In this document: positions 19,967 through 30,981 of the stretch, piece by piece
How positions within the stretch are numbered: the first letter of the stretch is position 1
Layout of the letters: each line of letters starts with the position of its first letter
From: Oscheius dolichura
Taxonomy: Eukaryota; Nematoda; Chromadorea; Rhabditida; Rhabditidae
NCBI GenBank assembly: GCA_932521035.1
Contig: OW051492.1
Coordinates: 3,224,001 to 3,288,000 of the forward strand
DNA length: 64,000 bases
Direction: 5' to 3'
The notes under the pieces: model-generated
The model's database searches: none
Seen by the model: only the letters and a program-made list of their open reading frames with translations
Told to the model about the DNA's origin: nothing
Made by a program: the position numbers and the translations under genes

Positions 19967-20913
19967 GAGCAAACGTAAATTCTTTCAATTGACAGACGTT
20001 CGTATGAGAATCCATCAGTTGGCGCTTCTTTGCAAAAAATCTGTATCAGCAGAAGAATTAGAATCGCTTTACAGGTACGCGCTGGTTTTTTAATTATTTG
20101 TTTTTAGCAACAAATACAATTGTCAAGTCCCGTACGAACACTTTGGGTACAATTCGTTCCCGGAATTTTTAAATGATCATCCTTATTTTACTCGGAGAGT
20201 TCTATATATGCCGCATGTAAGGCCTAATTTAGTGACGGCCCTTGGAGCTCAAGCGGTAATTCCAGTTTATTGTAACATCACTTCAGTTTAGTACGTTAAT
20301 GGATATGAGAGAATTATGACAGCAATACAATCAGCCACTGAAACACACGATCCACCAACCTTAACAACAATGTTGAAGGTCTACTACGGCCTGTATCTTA
20401 CTCCTTTCCAATGTGATGCTTTGAATTATTTTGGAACAAGTGATGTGTCAGAAATACACAAAATCTTTCTGTATGGACAGGTACCTGTTTCTTTGTAACA
20501 AGCTCCCGTTTTTACAGGTTGATCTAATTGTAACACCTGAAGGAAATACAACTTTTAAAAGAAGATCACAAACGTGGCCATCACCCGAATCGTTGTTGCT
20601 CGAGCTACTACATATGATGTTCAAAATACTTCCAAGATTGATTGCAGTATTTTATGTTTTTTTAACTACATCCCTTTATAGTTCGATTCGGTATCGTTGA
20701 TATACACAACATACTATGGAAAGAGGGTCAATCCTGCCATGTACACAAAACGGTCTTGGGAACAACTAATAAGTGGACCTTTCAGTGGGAAAATACATGT
20801 GAATGGAAACGAAGTTAGTTAATCCATTTCGGTGACATGTTCTACATTTTAAGAAACTGCTAATAACAGAAGAAGGATTAAAGTATCTTGCAAAATCAGA
20901 AGAAAACTTTTAA
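19967..20913 (+). CDS. LOTUS (OST-HTH) domain protein, 5'-truncated
   Basis: Open exons with good splice sites and no lesions encode about 250 residues ending at TAA 20911-20913. The first part, FFQLTDVRMRIHQLALLC to NSFPEFLNDHP, has the pattern of a LOTUS/OST-HTH winged-helix domain as in MARF1/limkain and other germ-granule proteins. Exons continue through LKVYYGLYLTPFQCDALN, WPSPESLLLELLHM and YTTYYGKRVNPAMYTK to KLLITEEGLKYLAKSEENF. No starting ATG exon is visible: upstream of the acceptor at 19966 lies the broken SERF copy, so the 5' end seems lost or replaced. LOTUS domains bind RNA G-quadruplexes or Vasa-type helicases. Whether this piece is expressed is unknown. Confidence 0.6.
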
Positions 20914-20974
20914 ACATCCGGATTGAAAAAATTATTATTGTAAATTCATTAAATATTTGTATTTTGCTGTTTTT

Positions 20975-22193
20975 TTCTTAAATTTGATAATGTATAACGC
21001 AACCAAGTACATGAAATTTGTGATTTATTGTTTGAATGCTTGAGATTTATAATTGATAGTCTAATTAACATATAGGAATTATCGTCAAAGTGGTGGAGAT
21101 ATCAAGCTGTCTGATGAACAGATAGAAAAAATTCGTAATATTGCTACTGGAAAGTTCCCATCAGCTACATTTAATCCGTATGAACCCTTTTTGGATATTT
21201 CTTCTGCTCAAAAAGAAATTCATCCCATTGATAATAGGTTAGTTTTTAATTATAAAATAAACGCGAATTGTTCAGACCAGAACCGAAAGCTCGGTTTATT
21301 CCATCTAAAGATGAAATTAGAATGGTCGGAAGAATGATACATGCTATTAAAATGGGATGGGCAAAAGGACCAAAACCAAAAAAAGAAACTAAAAAGGTCT
21401 GTATTATTGTTTATACTTCAATAACATTATTTTCTTACTGCAGGTTTATGATTTATGGGCTTCCGAAGATCTTGGGCATAAAACAAAATCGGAATTGTCG
21501 AGAATGCGTGTTCATCTTCCTGCTCCAAAAGTAAATCACGTTCACTCTGTTCATACAATAGTCCATTCAGATGGCTCTCCCCGTTCATTCTGAGTCGTAC
21601 AATCCTCCTTCCGAATATCTTTTGGATGAAGACGAAGCTAAAAAATGGGAGGAAACTGATCCCGAAGATCGGAAAGCAAACTTTTTGCCGCAAAAGTATG
21701 ACGCTCTTCGAAAAGTAATTTATATTTTATTTGTTTTCATATTTTCATGCTATTACAGGTTCCTCAATATGATAAGGTTATCACTGAACGATTTGAACGC
21801 TGCTTGGATCTTTATCTGGCACCTCGACAAAGAAAAATGAAAATTAATTGTGATCCATCCGAGTTACTACCGGAACTTCCAAATCCTAATGATTTGAAGC
21901 CGTTCCCTACAAAATTAGCCTATGTGAGTTTTTACTTATTAATATATTTATGCTTTTATAGTTTATGCGAGGACATGAAGGGCAAGTTCGTTCGATATCT
22001 GTGGAGCCCGAAAAAGGAGAACTTATGGCTTCTGGTGGAGCAGACGGTACTGTTCGTATCTGGATGCTAGATTCGGGACGTTGCGTCAAAGTTTGTTGGA
22101 TATGTTATATTTTATTTGTGCTTTAGACATTCAAAGTTGGAGGTCCTGTTTCATGTGTAGCTTTTTGCCCCAATGCTCAACTGACTATGCTGG
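20975..22193 (+). pseudogene. Partial duplicate of BOP1 (5' flank + middle exons)
   Basis: Nearly identical to 32587-34175, introns included, but bases corresponding to about 32678-33062 (start codon and first exons) are deleted. The 5' flank therefore runs directly into CGTCAAAGTGGTGGAGATATC. It breaks off at 22193 inside the exon coding for [11 protein letters not shown], where it is joined to a piece of the F-box gene. The remaining exons are open, but start codon and C-terminal propeller are absent. High identity suggests a recent event. Confidence 0.92.
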
Positions 22194-22524
22194 GCCAAAC
22201 TCTGTCTGAAATCGGAGTACTGTATATTAGATGGAAAAAGACGGAAAAACCTCATAAAAGTTGGCTATTTCGAGTTTAGCGACGGGGATCAGAGGAGGAT
22301 TGCGGAATTTGGAGGAGAGGCGCCGGGTGAGGAGTCTGTCTCTCCAGGGGAGGAAGCTACAGACGGCGGTCAACAGTTCGGAGGGAAGCTGATCCATGGG
22401 GATGGCAGACGAATCTCCTTTTTTGTTTAAGAATAGAAGACAAGATGAGGGATCAGGGTATGAGACGCTTTGAAGGCCGGAAGCTGCGCTTTTCTTTCCC
22501 GTATTGGCATCCTCTTGCCAGGGC
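22194..22524 (-). pseudogene. Copy of the 5' part of the F-box gene
   Basis: 331 bases almost identical to 55458-55788, in the same orientation. They contain the F-box coding exon (minus strand) and part of its first intron. The copy begins exactly where the BOP1 duplicate ends and stops about 86 bases before the stop codon of the CDK gene. It has one visible change in the first 100 bases downstream of the start (CTCCTTTTTT for CTCCGTTTTT), outside the F-box. Confidence 0.9.
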
Positions 22525-22609
22525 CGCGCTTCTTTTTCCGACCAAAAGGAACGTCTTCCAAATAATAGCTTTATTTTGTATTTTTATAAGAAATAAACCC
22601 GCGTGGAGA

Positions 22610-24302
22610 TCACCATTTGACATGGGGCACAGAATAGATAGGATACGTCGGGGGCAGGAGGAGGAGATCCCGCGGGAGGAGCGAGAAATACGGATGGAGC
22701 ATGGCCGTCGCCGCCGAGAGACGATCCTCCGGTTTCAGCTGAAACATCTCCCCGTTCAATACACCCCTCCCTTACCTGAAGAAATTTGGCCAACAGATCC
22801 AATCCGGGGGACAGCAGACGGCCGAGAGTGATGTTGACATCGATGAATGGCATCTCCCGATAAGGCGGGTAGTCCTTGGCATTGTACTGGGGCAGGCGGC
22901 CGATCTCCGGCCACTTAGACGGGTCCGGCCGTCCTCTCACTTGGAATATCTTGTCTAACTGGTCGCTGACATCCTTCGTCCCAGGGAAGAGGGCCTGCCC
23001 CGAGCAGATTTCAGCAAAAATACAGCCGACGCCCCTGCAAGTTGGGAATATTCGACATTTCCTCGCCTTTTCTGCCCAAAATGTTTAATCAACCAAGTAG
23101 TCAAGGCCTGTTTTGGCCTATTGCCAAAATGGTAGTACCGCCCCTGGAGCTCCCGCAAAGGGCAGGCAGCAGCAAGGTGCACGGTCCGTGGTATAAATCA
23201 CGTCAAAAAATTACCAAAAAAATACCAAAACAAGGCCAGCGCGTTCAAAATTCAAACGCGTGCCAAAGGTGAAAGGACGGTGTGAGCGCAGTCGTGGCGG
23301 CGCCCTTGAGCTCAAGCCGAGGTCCCTCAGAGTTCCTTTAACTGATCAAAAGAAGGAGAAATCCCGCGTCTGCCGCCATGAACTGTCCTGAGACGAGATC
23401 CACTCGTCCTACCGTAATCGGCCAGTCGCTTACCACATATCCAGACTCGTCGTGTAGTTGGTGTTCCCGAGCAGCACATCCGGTGGCCGGTACCAGAGTG
23501 TCACGACTTCATTACTGTAGGTCCGGCTGGGGACGGACTTGGCCCTGGCCAGGCCGAAGTCCGCCAACTTCAGGACTCCCTCCCCGTCCAGGAGAAGATT
23601 CTGCGGTTTCAGGTCCCTAAATCTTTTTTTCCAAGAGGGAAAAGAGGCTTCCTCACCGGTGGAGGATCTTCTTCTTGTGGCAGAAGTCCAAGCCACGAAG
23701 AAGTTGAAACAATAGGAGCATCGTCTGCCGGTTGGTCAAGCCGGTCGGATGCGCCTCGAGATATTTGCTCAGATCCATTTTCTGAATTCTCCGTCCTCCC
23801 GGCTACCGTAATCCTTACCATATACTCGAATACAAACGTCAACTGGTTGTGTTGGAGGTAGATGTCATGGAGGCAGACGATGTTGGCATGGCGGAGGGTC
23901 CTCAGCAGGGAGGCCTCCCGAATGGCCGTGAAGGGCAGCCCCTCCTGGAATTGGAGCTTGATCTCCTTCAGGGCCACGATCGAACCGTCAGTCCTAAACT
24001 CTGTTTCCTTATCCTCCCAGTTTAATCCACCTGGACTGGCATTTAAAGACGGAGGCGTAGCTGCCCTCTCCCAGTTTGTCCAGCCTCTCGTACAGCTCGT
24101 TCACATCCTGTTGTTGGAATTCATCGGCCGCGGGAGTGATGACCGTGTTCGGGTCGTAGTGGGCACTCCGGGGACGACGTCTCCTCGGCTGGGTGGCCGT
24201 CCCCGCGAGGGGAGCCGTCGCCGGCGCTTGGCTAGTCGTCGACGCGGTGACCGAAATCTCCTGTTGGCCGTTATTTGATCGGGAACGATTCGACCTTAAA
24301 AT
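22610..24302 (-). CDS. cdk14-like: PFTAIRE-type cyclin-dependent kinase (CDK14/15-like)
   Basis: Ser/Thr kinase of the CDK family, activated by cyclin Y or D-type cyclins and linked to Wnt and membrane-associated signalling. Motifs in order are [12 protein letters not shown] (Gly loop), VALKEIKLQ (catalytic Lys), [11 protein letters not shown] (the PFTAIRE signature helix), LTFVFEYM (hinge), [11 protein letters not shown] (HRD loop), [10 protein letters not shown] (DFG), [16 protein letters not shown] (APE-type activation segment) and [10 protein letters not shown]. The end, [18 protein letters not shown], matches the CDK C-lobe. The stop is TGA at 22610-22612, with a poly(A) signal about 40 bases downstream. 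Introns of 37-40 bases separate most exons; one of about 400 bases lies before WGVG. The first recognised exon starts after a TTTTAAG acceptor at 24302, so at least one 5' exon lies upstream. Confidence 0.93.
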
Positions 24303-24363
24303 ATAAAACATTCATTGGGCTTTACGAATCCTCTTCCAAAAACATCCAAAAAGTGGACAGAAT

Positions 24364-24402
24364 GGAGGAGGAGAGGAGGAGGAGGAGGAGGAGGAGGACG
24401 GA
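24364..24402 (+). repeat. GGA trinucleotide repeat
   Basis: A purine run made mostly of GGA/GAG triplets, inside the presumed 5' intron or UTR of the CDK gene. Length is probably variable between individuals. Confidence 0.85.
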
Positions 24403-24802
24403 GGTTTCCAAATCTCGCGCCGGGTTCGCGACGAGAAAATGAGTAAATCGCCCAGAATAATATACCATTCGAATCGTCTCGGTCTCATAAATTCAAATAT
24501 AACCATGAAAAATACAATACTACTGCTTATTTTTGTCCCTGCAGTGAATTTTGTAAATCTCCGTTTGATATCTATTTTTCGTTATGACAGCCAGATTTTT
24601 GAGGTTGTGAGCTTTCGAATGACGTATAAATTCATAACATTACTTTATTTTCCATGGAGAAATCGTCTCTTTTTGAATAGGTAACCTTTTCCGGCCATGT
24701 CTCCCGTTTCTGACTGCCATTCGGCCGTTGTTCTGATTTTTACATTTTTGGGGCCAACCAGAGACATTTTTGGAATTGTTTTCGCTTTAAAATAAGTAAA
24801 AC

Positions 24803-25097
24803 CCACTTTAAAAATGAGAAAATATTCTTGGTATTGGCCATCGGCTGTGCCTGACTGTGCCACGACTGCATCATTGGGTCCGCCGGCTGTTTGACCTTCT
24901 TCTCCTTGTTCCGGCTCCGTCTCAGCGTGAATCCACTCGTCTTTCTCTGTGGCGGAGTACTGTCATCCGTTATTTTATGAAGATTATCAGAACTTCTCGA
25001 GGGACGGACCACATTCAGCTGGGGATTATGCAGTACCGACAAAGAGCACGAGGCTCTCATCGGCCGTTCGGCTTCTTCCAATCCGAGCCATATTCCT
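24803..25097 (-). CDS. Candidate 5' exon, probably N-terminus of the CDK gene
   Basis: An open 98-codon segment bounded by a TTTTTTCAG acceptor (25098) and a GTTTTAC donor (24802). It reads as a basic, Ser/Thr-rich, disordered chain (VVRPSRSSDNLHKITDDS, GFTLRRSRNKEKKVKQPA). PFTAIRE kinases carry long basic Ser-rich N-terminal extensions with 14-3-3 or cyclin-Y docking sites, and this exon lies about 500 bases upstream on the same strand. An internal ATG is at 25060. It could instead belong to a separate small gene. Confidence 0.4.
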
Positions 25098-25423
25098 GAA
25101 AAAAAGATTTTTTTTATTGAAGAAAAAGAAGTGGTGTATTGGATGGGGAAAGGCGAGCAGCTCATCTAACATTCATTTCCGGTGGTTGATACTTTTGGCC
25201 CGGAGCTGTGAAGACATTTCAAATGATTTTAGTAACAAAGGAGGGAGAGATTATTTTAATTAGAGAAGTAAAGAAGTGACAGTTGAGAGAGTGGTACGAA
25301 AGTGGCTGCTCAAGACAAGAGGAACAACTGGATGCCATAGAAAAGAAAAACAAAAGGAAACTTGTCCTCTATCCATTCCTTTCTCGTTACTCCTCTTTCT
25401 CTCTCTCTCACACCTCTCGCTAC
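25098..25423. other. Intergenic
   Basis: Low-complexity CT/AG stretches (about 25384-25420). No gene recognised. Confidence 0.4.
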
Positions 25424-25509
25424 CAAGGCTGGGCGATACTTGAATTTTCAGTCGATACCGATATGGGTTTGAGGTATCGGCGATATCACCGATGTATCGC
25501 CCAGCCTTG
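25424..25509. mobile_element. Tiny palindromic MITE, 86 bp
   Basis: The 16-base ends CAAGGCTGGGCGATAC (25424-25439) and their perfect inverse (25494-25509) bound a core with further internal symmetry around GATATCGGCGATATC-like text. The size and perfect termini fit a short MITE; family not determined. Confidence 0.75.
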
Positions 25510-25724
25510 CTCGCTACTCCTTTCTCCGTTTTTTCACGAGCGTAATTGACTGTTAAACGCTTATATAATAACCCGCCCCACAGCTGCCGAGATTTTACGG
25601 GTGCAGGCGCGAAAATTTCGACCTAATTTTTGAGATTGTTCAAACTGTCTTTTATGATTTTGTAAATTATTATTCGACATAATTTTTTTTGCTTATAATA
25701 TCTTCTTTCCTTTCTCTTTCTAAT

Positions 25725-26090
25725 CTAGGGCAATTTTCGGACTTCAAGTGGCAATAGCGCTTGCAAAATTAGATTTTTCATCAAGCAATAATTAGCAGTG
25801 GCCAGGTTGTATTCTCTATTTTTTTTCCCTGTTTTTGAAGATATAAACTCACCCAGATGAGAGGTAATCTTACTCCACATGATGGAAGTACCCGTCTTGT
25901 CCTTTATCGTCTTTTTGACAAACGCCTTCCCTGAAAAGCAGATCTTTTCATCTAGGGAAAATATAGTAAAGACAGAAAAGAGAGGGAGAGAGCCATAGAA
26001 TGCAGCTTCTTCTTTATGGGCTATCGATTCGGCCATTACAGAGAACATAATGAGAGTGACGACTGCTGTCGGCGGAAGAGCCTCTCCCAC
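25725..26090 (-). CDS. Doubtful frame, possible small secreted protein exon
   Basis: A 121-codon frame with a hydrophobic start (TAVVTLIMFSVMAESIA) like a signal peptide. A TTTCCCTAG acceptor within it and a GTGAGT donor after SHLG suggest that only part is exonic. No domain is recognised, and I could not find flanking exons that keep phase. Confidence 0.22.
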   Translation of the reverse strand: MGEALPPTAVVTLIMFSVMAESIAHKEEAAFYGSLPLFSVFTIFSLDEKICFSGKAFVKKTIKDKTGTSIMWSKITSHLGEFISSKTGKKNREYNLATANYCLMKNLILQALLPLEVRKLP

Positions 26091-28333
26091 ACATACACTA
26101 GCCTAACTAAAACCAATTGCCTCATTTGACTGCAGTTATTTTTTATCCGCTACAGCGATTTATAACAAATGGCAAGAGGAACACATGCGAAAAACTGGAT
26201 TGATATGCAATTGTGAACAGGGAAGAGAGGATCGAAACTGATCAGGCGGAAGGAGAATGACAGCTAACAGTGGTCGTGTCATTTATCATTTGGGAGGCGA
26301 ATAGAACGGATAGATGGGGCTGGGAAAGGGAGAAAAAGGCAAGACAAAATAGTAGAGACTAAGAAGGTGAGGCTTATTCACTGGACGACGAGGGACTAAA
26401 CAATTGGTCCGTGAAGTGGAATGCAATGAAATGGAGACCGGATGGACATGTGAAAATGTTCTAAAATCCGCCTGGTCTGTGAAAAGTATCGCAATTATAA
26501 AAAATAAAGTAGAAAACATTGTAAATGAACATTTTGTGATAATTATTCGCATCTTTTCTTCTTTCTTGTACTCTTAGGTTGTTGCCCAATTTGAATATCA
26601 TCTAAAAATAGCATAATGACTATCCTCTCACGATTTTATTGCTGAGAATATAGAGGGATATTGCTTCTTGATCAAAAGGAAGGATTGTAAATCAACTGGA
26701 GGGCGCATTCAACTGGAGGGTGGTGTCGCATAACAAAAGACCTTATTCATGGTAAAGCAACAATGTGTTCTTTCCACTTGAATAACCCCTGTTTCGAAAG
26801 ATGTATTCATTGAGGACGTCTCTGGTGTCCCTTTTTAGAGGTTTCTAATTAGCAATAAAATAGAAAAAAGAGGAGCAAATGAAAAGCAAGGGGGACACTG
26901 CTGCTATGAGAGAAAATGAGTCCGAAGAGCGTCGTCTGGTAATCAAATTGTGTTCTCTCCGAAAGCTTCGTACCCTCGTTCTCTCTTGTCCACTAAAAAA
27001 CATGAGAAAAGATAATTATCGTCCTCTTCGCAGTAATGAGAAAAAAAAATGAAGCAAAATGACGAGAACGGAGAGCAAATACATGGAGTGACAAAGAGCT
27101 CTTGAGTCTTGGTTCTCCACTACGAAGAAACGTGTGACAATTGGACCCGTCGGATGAGAGTCTGTTGATTGGCCAGCGGGATTCGAATGAATACGCGATG
27201 AGGACTAGCCGATTGGCTTTATAGAAGGAGGCTGGAGGAGAAGGAGGTCAAATTATGAACTCTAACATTTGAAGTTTATGACGCCGCCGCGAGGAATGTG
27301 GTCTGACAACTGGGAGAACGCATGCAAAGGCGTGAAGCACTAAAAATTTGTAGTTGATCCTCTCTTGTCTTTAGAATCGGCGAATCTCTTGTGCTTGTTA
27401 CAGTTTGGAAACGGTTGAAAATAGAAAGATCACAACGAGAAACAGAAACATGAATCATTCAAAAATATGGCGGATTGATATTGCACAGAGCTCTTCGGTT
27501 CCAAAGTGAAGGTTGCCTCTTTTTCTCTTCTTTCAAAAAAAATGTAAACTCCATTTCTTTCAACAGATCCCGTTTCTCTTGTTAGTTTATAGAAAAATTA
27601 TCTCCTAATAAACAGAAACGATTCTCTAAATTGACAAGCTCTATTTTTTGTTTCGCTTCATTTGTTATTTATGCAGATTATAGAAGAGCAGTTATGTATT
27701 GATACCAAGCAGAGTAAAAAGGGAGAGAAGATAGATCATAAAAGATAGTAAGAATTGAAAGGAGAAACGGAGTTTATATTTGGCATCACCTTCAAACTGA
27801 CAAATTGATCAGGAGAAATGAGGTATATCAACATCTTACGAAAAGGAAAACATTAGTATTGTAACAAGTTTTGAAATTGCTTTGTTTTCAGCCAAAAATT
27901 AGAAGCTATATGGGGATACTCACAACAGAGAGCGAAATGTTTAGAGAGAAACAGACAAAAGTGTACTACTAACGAGATCCGACTTCTTCATCGCAACAGG
28001 CACACCTGTTGGGTGGAGAGAAGGCTCTTTTTCACCCGAGAGAGGTGACTAGGCAGACTGGAACAGCGGTCAGCTCCCTCACTCAATGAGTTGGCTGCTG
28101 CCCCGTGAAACATTACACATATCTTTCTGCTCAGATAAAAGCAGTCGAACAAGATTTTGAAATGTTTTATTAGAAGGACAAGTAAAACAAGAAACGGACG
28201 GAAGGAATTAGACACTCGTTAGAAGACAGCAAGACTATTACGCTCGTCGTAACAAGAGCTTTATGAGAATTTGCTTTGTCCTGTTCCGATTACATTTGGC
28301 AAGATGGGGGGAATTAGGATATGCGGAGTCGAG
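26091..28333. other. Long non-coding stretch
   Basis: About 2.2 kb of AT-rich sequence with interrupted frames and GAGA-like purine patches. I see no supported gene, RNA gene or repeat family. It may hold regulatory sequence of flanking genes. Confidence 0.4.
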
Positions 28334-28507
28334 TAGTCTGTCAAGAAAAAAGACGACATTCAAGGTCTAACGATTTAGCCACGAGCCGAACTTACTGGCC
28401 TTTTTTTCTTCTTGGCCGCTCAAAAATTATCTGTCAGTTCGCTCCATCACTAAAATTTGATCTCGGGCAGTTAGACCTTGAATGTCGTCTTTTTTCTTGA
28501 CAGACTA
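28334..28507. mobile_element. MITE with perfect 36-bp inverted ends, 174 bp
   Basis: TAGTCTGTCAAGAAAAAAGA and the following 16 bases (28334-28369) are repeated exactly in reverse complement at 28472-28507. The 102-base core has no frame. Perfect arms imply recent insertion or gene conversion. Sequence ends in TA on both sides. Confidence 0.85.
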
Positions 28508-29380
28508 TAATGCATTAGATCCACTATGAAGAATAGGGGGTAGCAAGTTTTCAATACATTTCGGCTCATGTGATTCTTTCCATTATGAATAAACAGAGAA
28601 GGATGTGCAAATAAGCGCCCTTATGAAGCTCGGTTTGAACACACACACCTGAGTTTGTTTTATAAAATATTTTAATGTAATTTGTGCGATGTTTAGAAAC
28701 ACTCGAATTTGTGAAAGCACGAAAGAGATCATGCACATGCAGGATTGAGTAGCAGAACGAAATGCCGGAAAGAAACAAGTGTAATAGGATTTGAACAAAT
28801 GACTTCGACTCATTTTTTGACGTGAAATCTTCGATCACCGAGCTAATCTCTCATCCAAAAAGATATAAGCAGCACTTTGAAGAACATAGTGAAAATGAGT
28901 GCGCTACGCATCTCTCCAGGGAAAAACAAACGAAGCGATGATGAATGACTCGCATAGACTTCAATAATGCTCTAAAATAACTGAAAAAAGAGAAGCCGTA
29001 GGGGCAGAAAAGTCTGATCTTAATGAACTGGTAGTAAGAGGGGAGGTGGCAGCGTTTAGCCATAGGATTAAGTTGTCTCCTCACGCGCAATGCTCATTTG
29101 AGACAATAGATTATTGGGGCGAGGAAACATAACATAAACGAAAAGGCCGAAAGGATGATTGGCGACCTATTGTTTTGCACAGGTCCCTTGAGTGTTCTTC
29201 ATCTTCCGTGCGCCTTGTGCCTTCATTAGCTTAAAAATACGAGACTAAAATAGCGAAGATTAGAAACCAGCTGGCTTTTTTTTATCGAAAGGAAAAGTTC
29301 AGAGAAATACGAACCAATTTAAATTATTGCAAAATGGTTTACTTTAGGGATATATCACTTTGATAAATAGAAGTAATAAT
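28508..29380. other. Intergenic
   Basis: Several short minus-strand frames (28566-28838, 28851-29090) show no domain, no convincing splice structure and biased composition. I leave them out as genes. Confidence 0.4.
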
Positions 29381-29765
29381 TTACATTTTCAGTGGATCCA
29401 CTTTGGCGACCTTCTTGGCATTAGCGTTTGCTGCAGCTTCATCGGCATTTTTCTTCTCCAATGCTTTTTGCTGCTTGATCCGCATGGTTTCGGCATCGCG
29501 GTCCATACGACTGGTAGTCGACAGACCCTGCAATATAATACTTTGTAATAGCCATAAAAATTAATTTTAAAAATTATAACTAAAAACATACAGCGTTTGC
29601 GCCTTTGGCGTCGGCTCCTTTTTTCTTGGCCAATTCTTGCTGCTTCTTGAGATTCTTCTCACGGGCCAAGTCGCGCTGGTTTCCACCTAGACAAAATTTC
29701 ATTAGGGAAAAAGAACAATATGATCTGTAAAATAAAGAGAAAAAAAGGTAACACTCACGAGTCAT
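29381..29765 (-). CDS. serf-like: SERF/4F5-family small basic protein
   Basis: Three exons (29759-29765, 29592-29686, 29381-29527) encode 82 residues. The start MTRGNQRDLAREKNLKKQ is the family signature of SERF (small EDRK-rich factor, MOAG-4 in worms), a disordered nuclear/cytosolic protein that binds nucleic acids and accelerates amyloid formation. The rest is Lys/Ala/Glu-rich and ends KVAKVDPLKM. The ATG is split from the body after only seven bases, a conserved arrangement in the broken copy at 19577. An acceptor (ATTTCAG) about 30 bases upstream of the ATG probably receives a spliced leader. RPB10 lies about 450 bases upstream on the same strand, so the two may be co-transcribed. Confidence 0.92.
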
Positions 29766-30211
29766 TCTCCTTGTAACTTGTTGGACTCAATAACCCTGAA
29801 ATATATAGCCTTTAGAAAATCGATTTGACACGTGGAAAATTAAGAAAAGCGTGGACAAGGCAAGGATATAGAGAACAGGATCGCTAGAGTGAAAGACAGG
29901 AACCGAGCGAAACAGTGCGGGCGTCCCAGAGAGTTCAGACAAATAGAGAACGACAGGCCTTTGTGCGGTCAAAGACACGAATCGAAGAAGAAATGACAGC
30001 AAAACAATTCGGTTTCCTTCTCTGTGTCCTTTTCAATCATTATTTGCAATTGTTAGCTATTTCAAGAAATCAAATTTTGGTTCTAATATTTGAATGATTA
30101 TCGAAAGAAATATCGTGGATATTCAACCGAAAACTAAAGCCTCAAGATAGTTTTGAGTTTTATTAGCTGAGAAACAAATTATACAGTGTAACAATATGCA
30201 AACCAACAAAA
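29766..30211. other. Spacer between RPB10 and SERF
   Basis: About 445 bases without coding potential, on the transcribed strand of both genes. It has the size of an intercistronic region in nematode operons. The SERF-proximal end holds the splice-acceptor-like site. Confidence 0.4.
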
Positions 30212-30737
30212 TTATTTTTCCAAAGGGTGATAGTTGAGGAGTTTTTCGATGAGATCGACATGGGCCAGCAACATACGTCTGCAACAGTAACGACGGAGGT
30301 TCAAAGCATCAAGAGCATCTCCTGAAATAATCAACACTTAGATGGGAATTGGAAAAGGAAAAAGCGCTGTCTTCATTTTTTATCTCTATACGCGTTATTT
30401 AATTAGTATAGATTTTGCCACTTGAAACATTTTTATATTGTATTGGTTGAGAGAAGTCTAAGCACCTATAGCTAAGGTCTAATTAGAAGGCTTAGACATC
30501 AGAAGCCTGCAAGAAATCAACAAAATAAAAAATAAATGTACAAAAGCTGCTCGTAAGTGCGAAATGTAACAAGCAACCACTCGGACAAATTGAAAAAATT
30601 CAGTTCTCAAATCTGAAAGAAAAAGAAATGCTCAAATACAAACCTTCTGTGTAATCTGCCTGAAGTAAACCAAGATATGCTTCCCATTTGTTTCCCGTTA
30701 CATTTCCACAGGTAAAGCATCGGACTGGGATGATCAT
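30212..30737 (-). CDS. rpb-10: RNA polymerase subunit RPABC5 (RPB10)
   Basis: Small zinc-binding subunit shared by RNA polymerases I, II and III, needed for assembly of the core enzyme. Exons 30644-30737 and 30212-30321 give exactly 67 residues, the usual family length. The N-terminal [12 protein letters not shown] holds the first CxxC and RRYCCRRM the second Cys pair; the [17 protein letters not shown] helix and [13 protein letters not shown] end are as in other animals. The single intron is about 320 bases. SERF follows about 450 bases downstream on the same strand. A broken exon-2 copy is at 19243-19341. Confidence 0.97.
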
Positions 30738-30981
30738 TTTGCGCAGCTAAAAATCATTTGTAACACGTATGAAATGAACGAAACCAAATAAAGAAGAAGC
30801 AAACAAAAGATTCGTCGAAATTAGAAAGTTTTAGGCCTCCAACAACGTTAGCACGAAAAGTTGTCTTCCATTTTCGCGTAGACGATTGTCTCACCCTCGA
30901 AACTCTTCTTTTTGTTGCTGTCCATGCCCTCTTTCAATTAGTAGCTCTTTCTCTTAGAAACAACAAATAATATTCGTTCAG

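Noticed and set aside
28566-29090. Minus-strand frames of 76-90 codons
   Set aside because: No domain, no splice logic, AT-rich random-looking composition.
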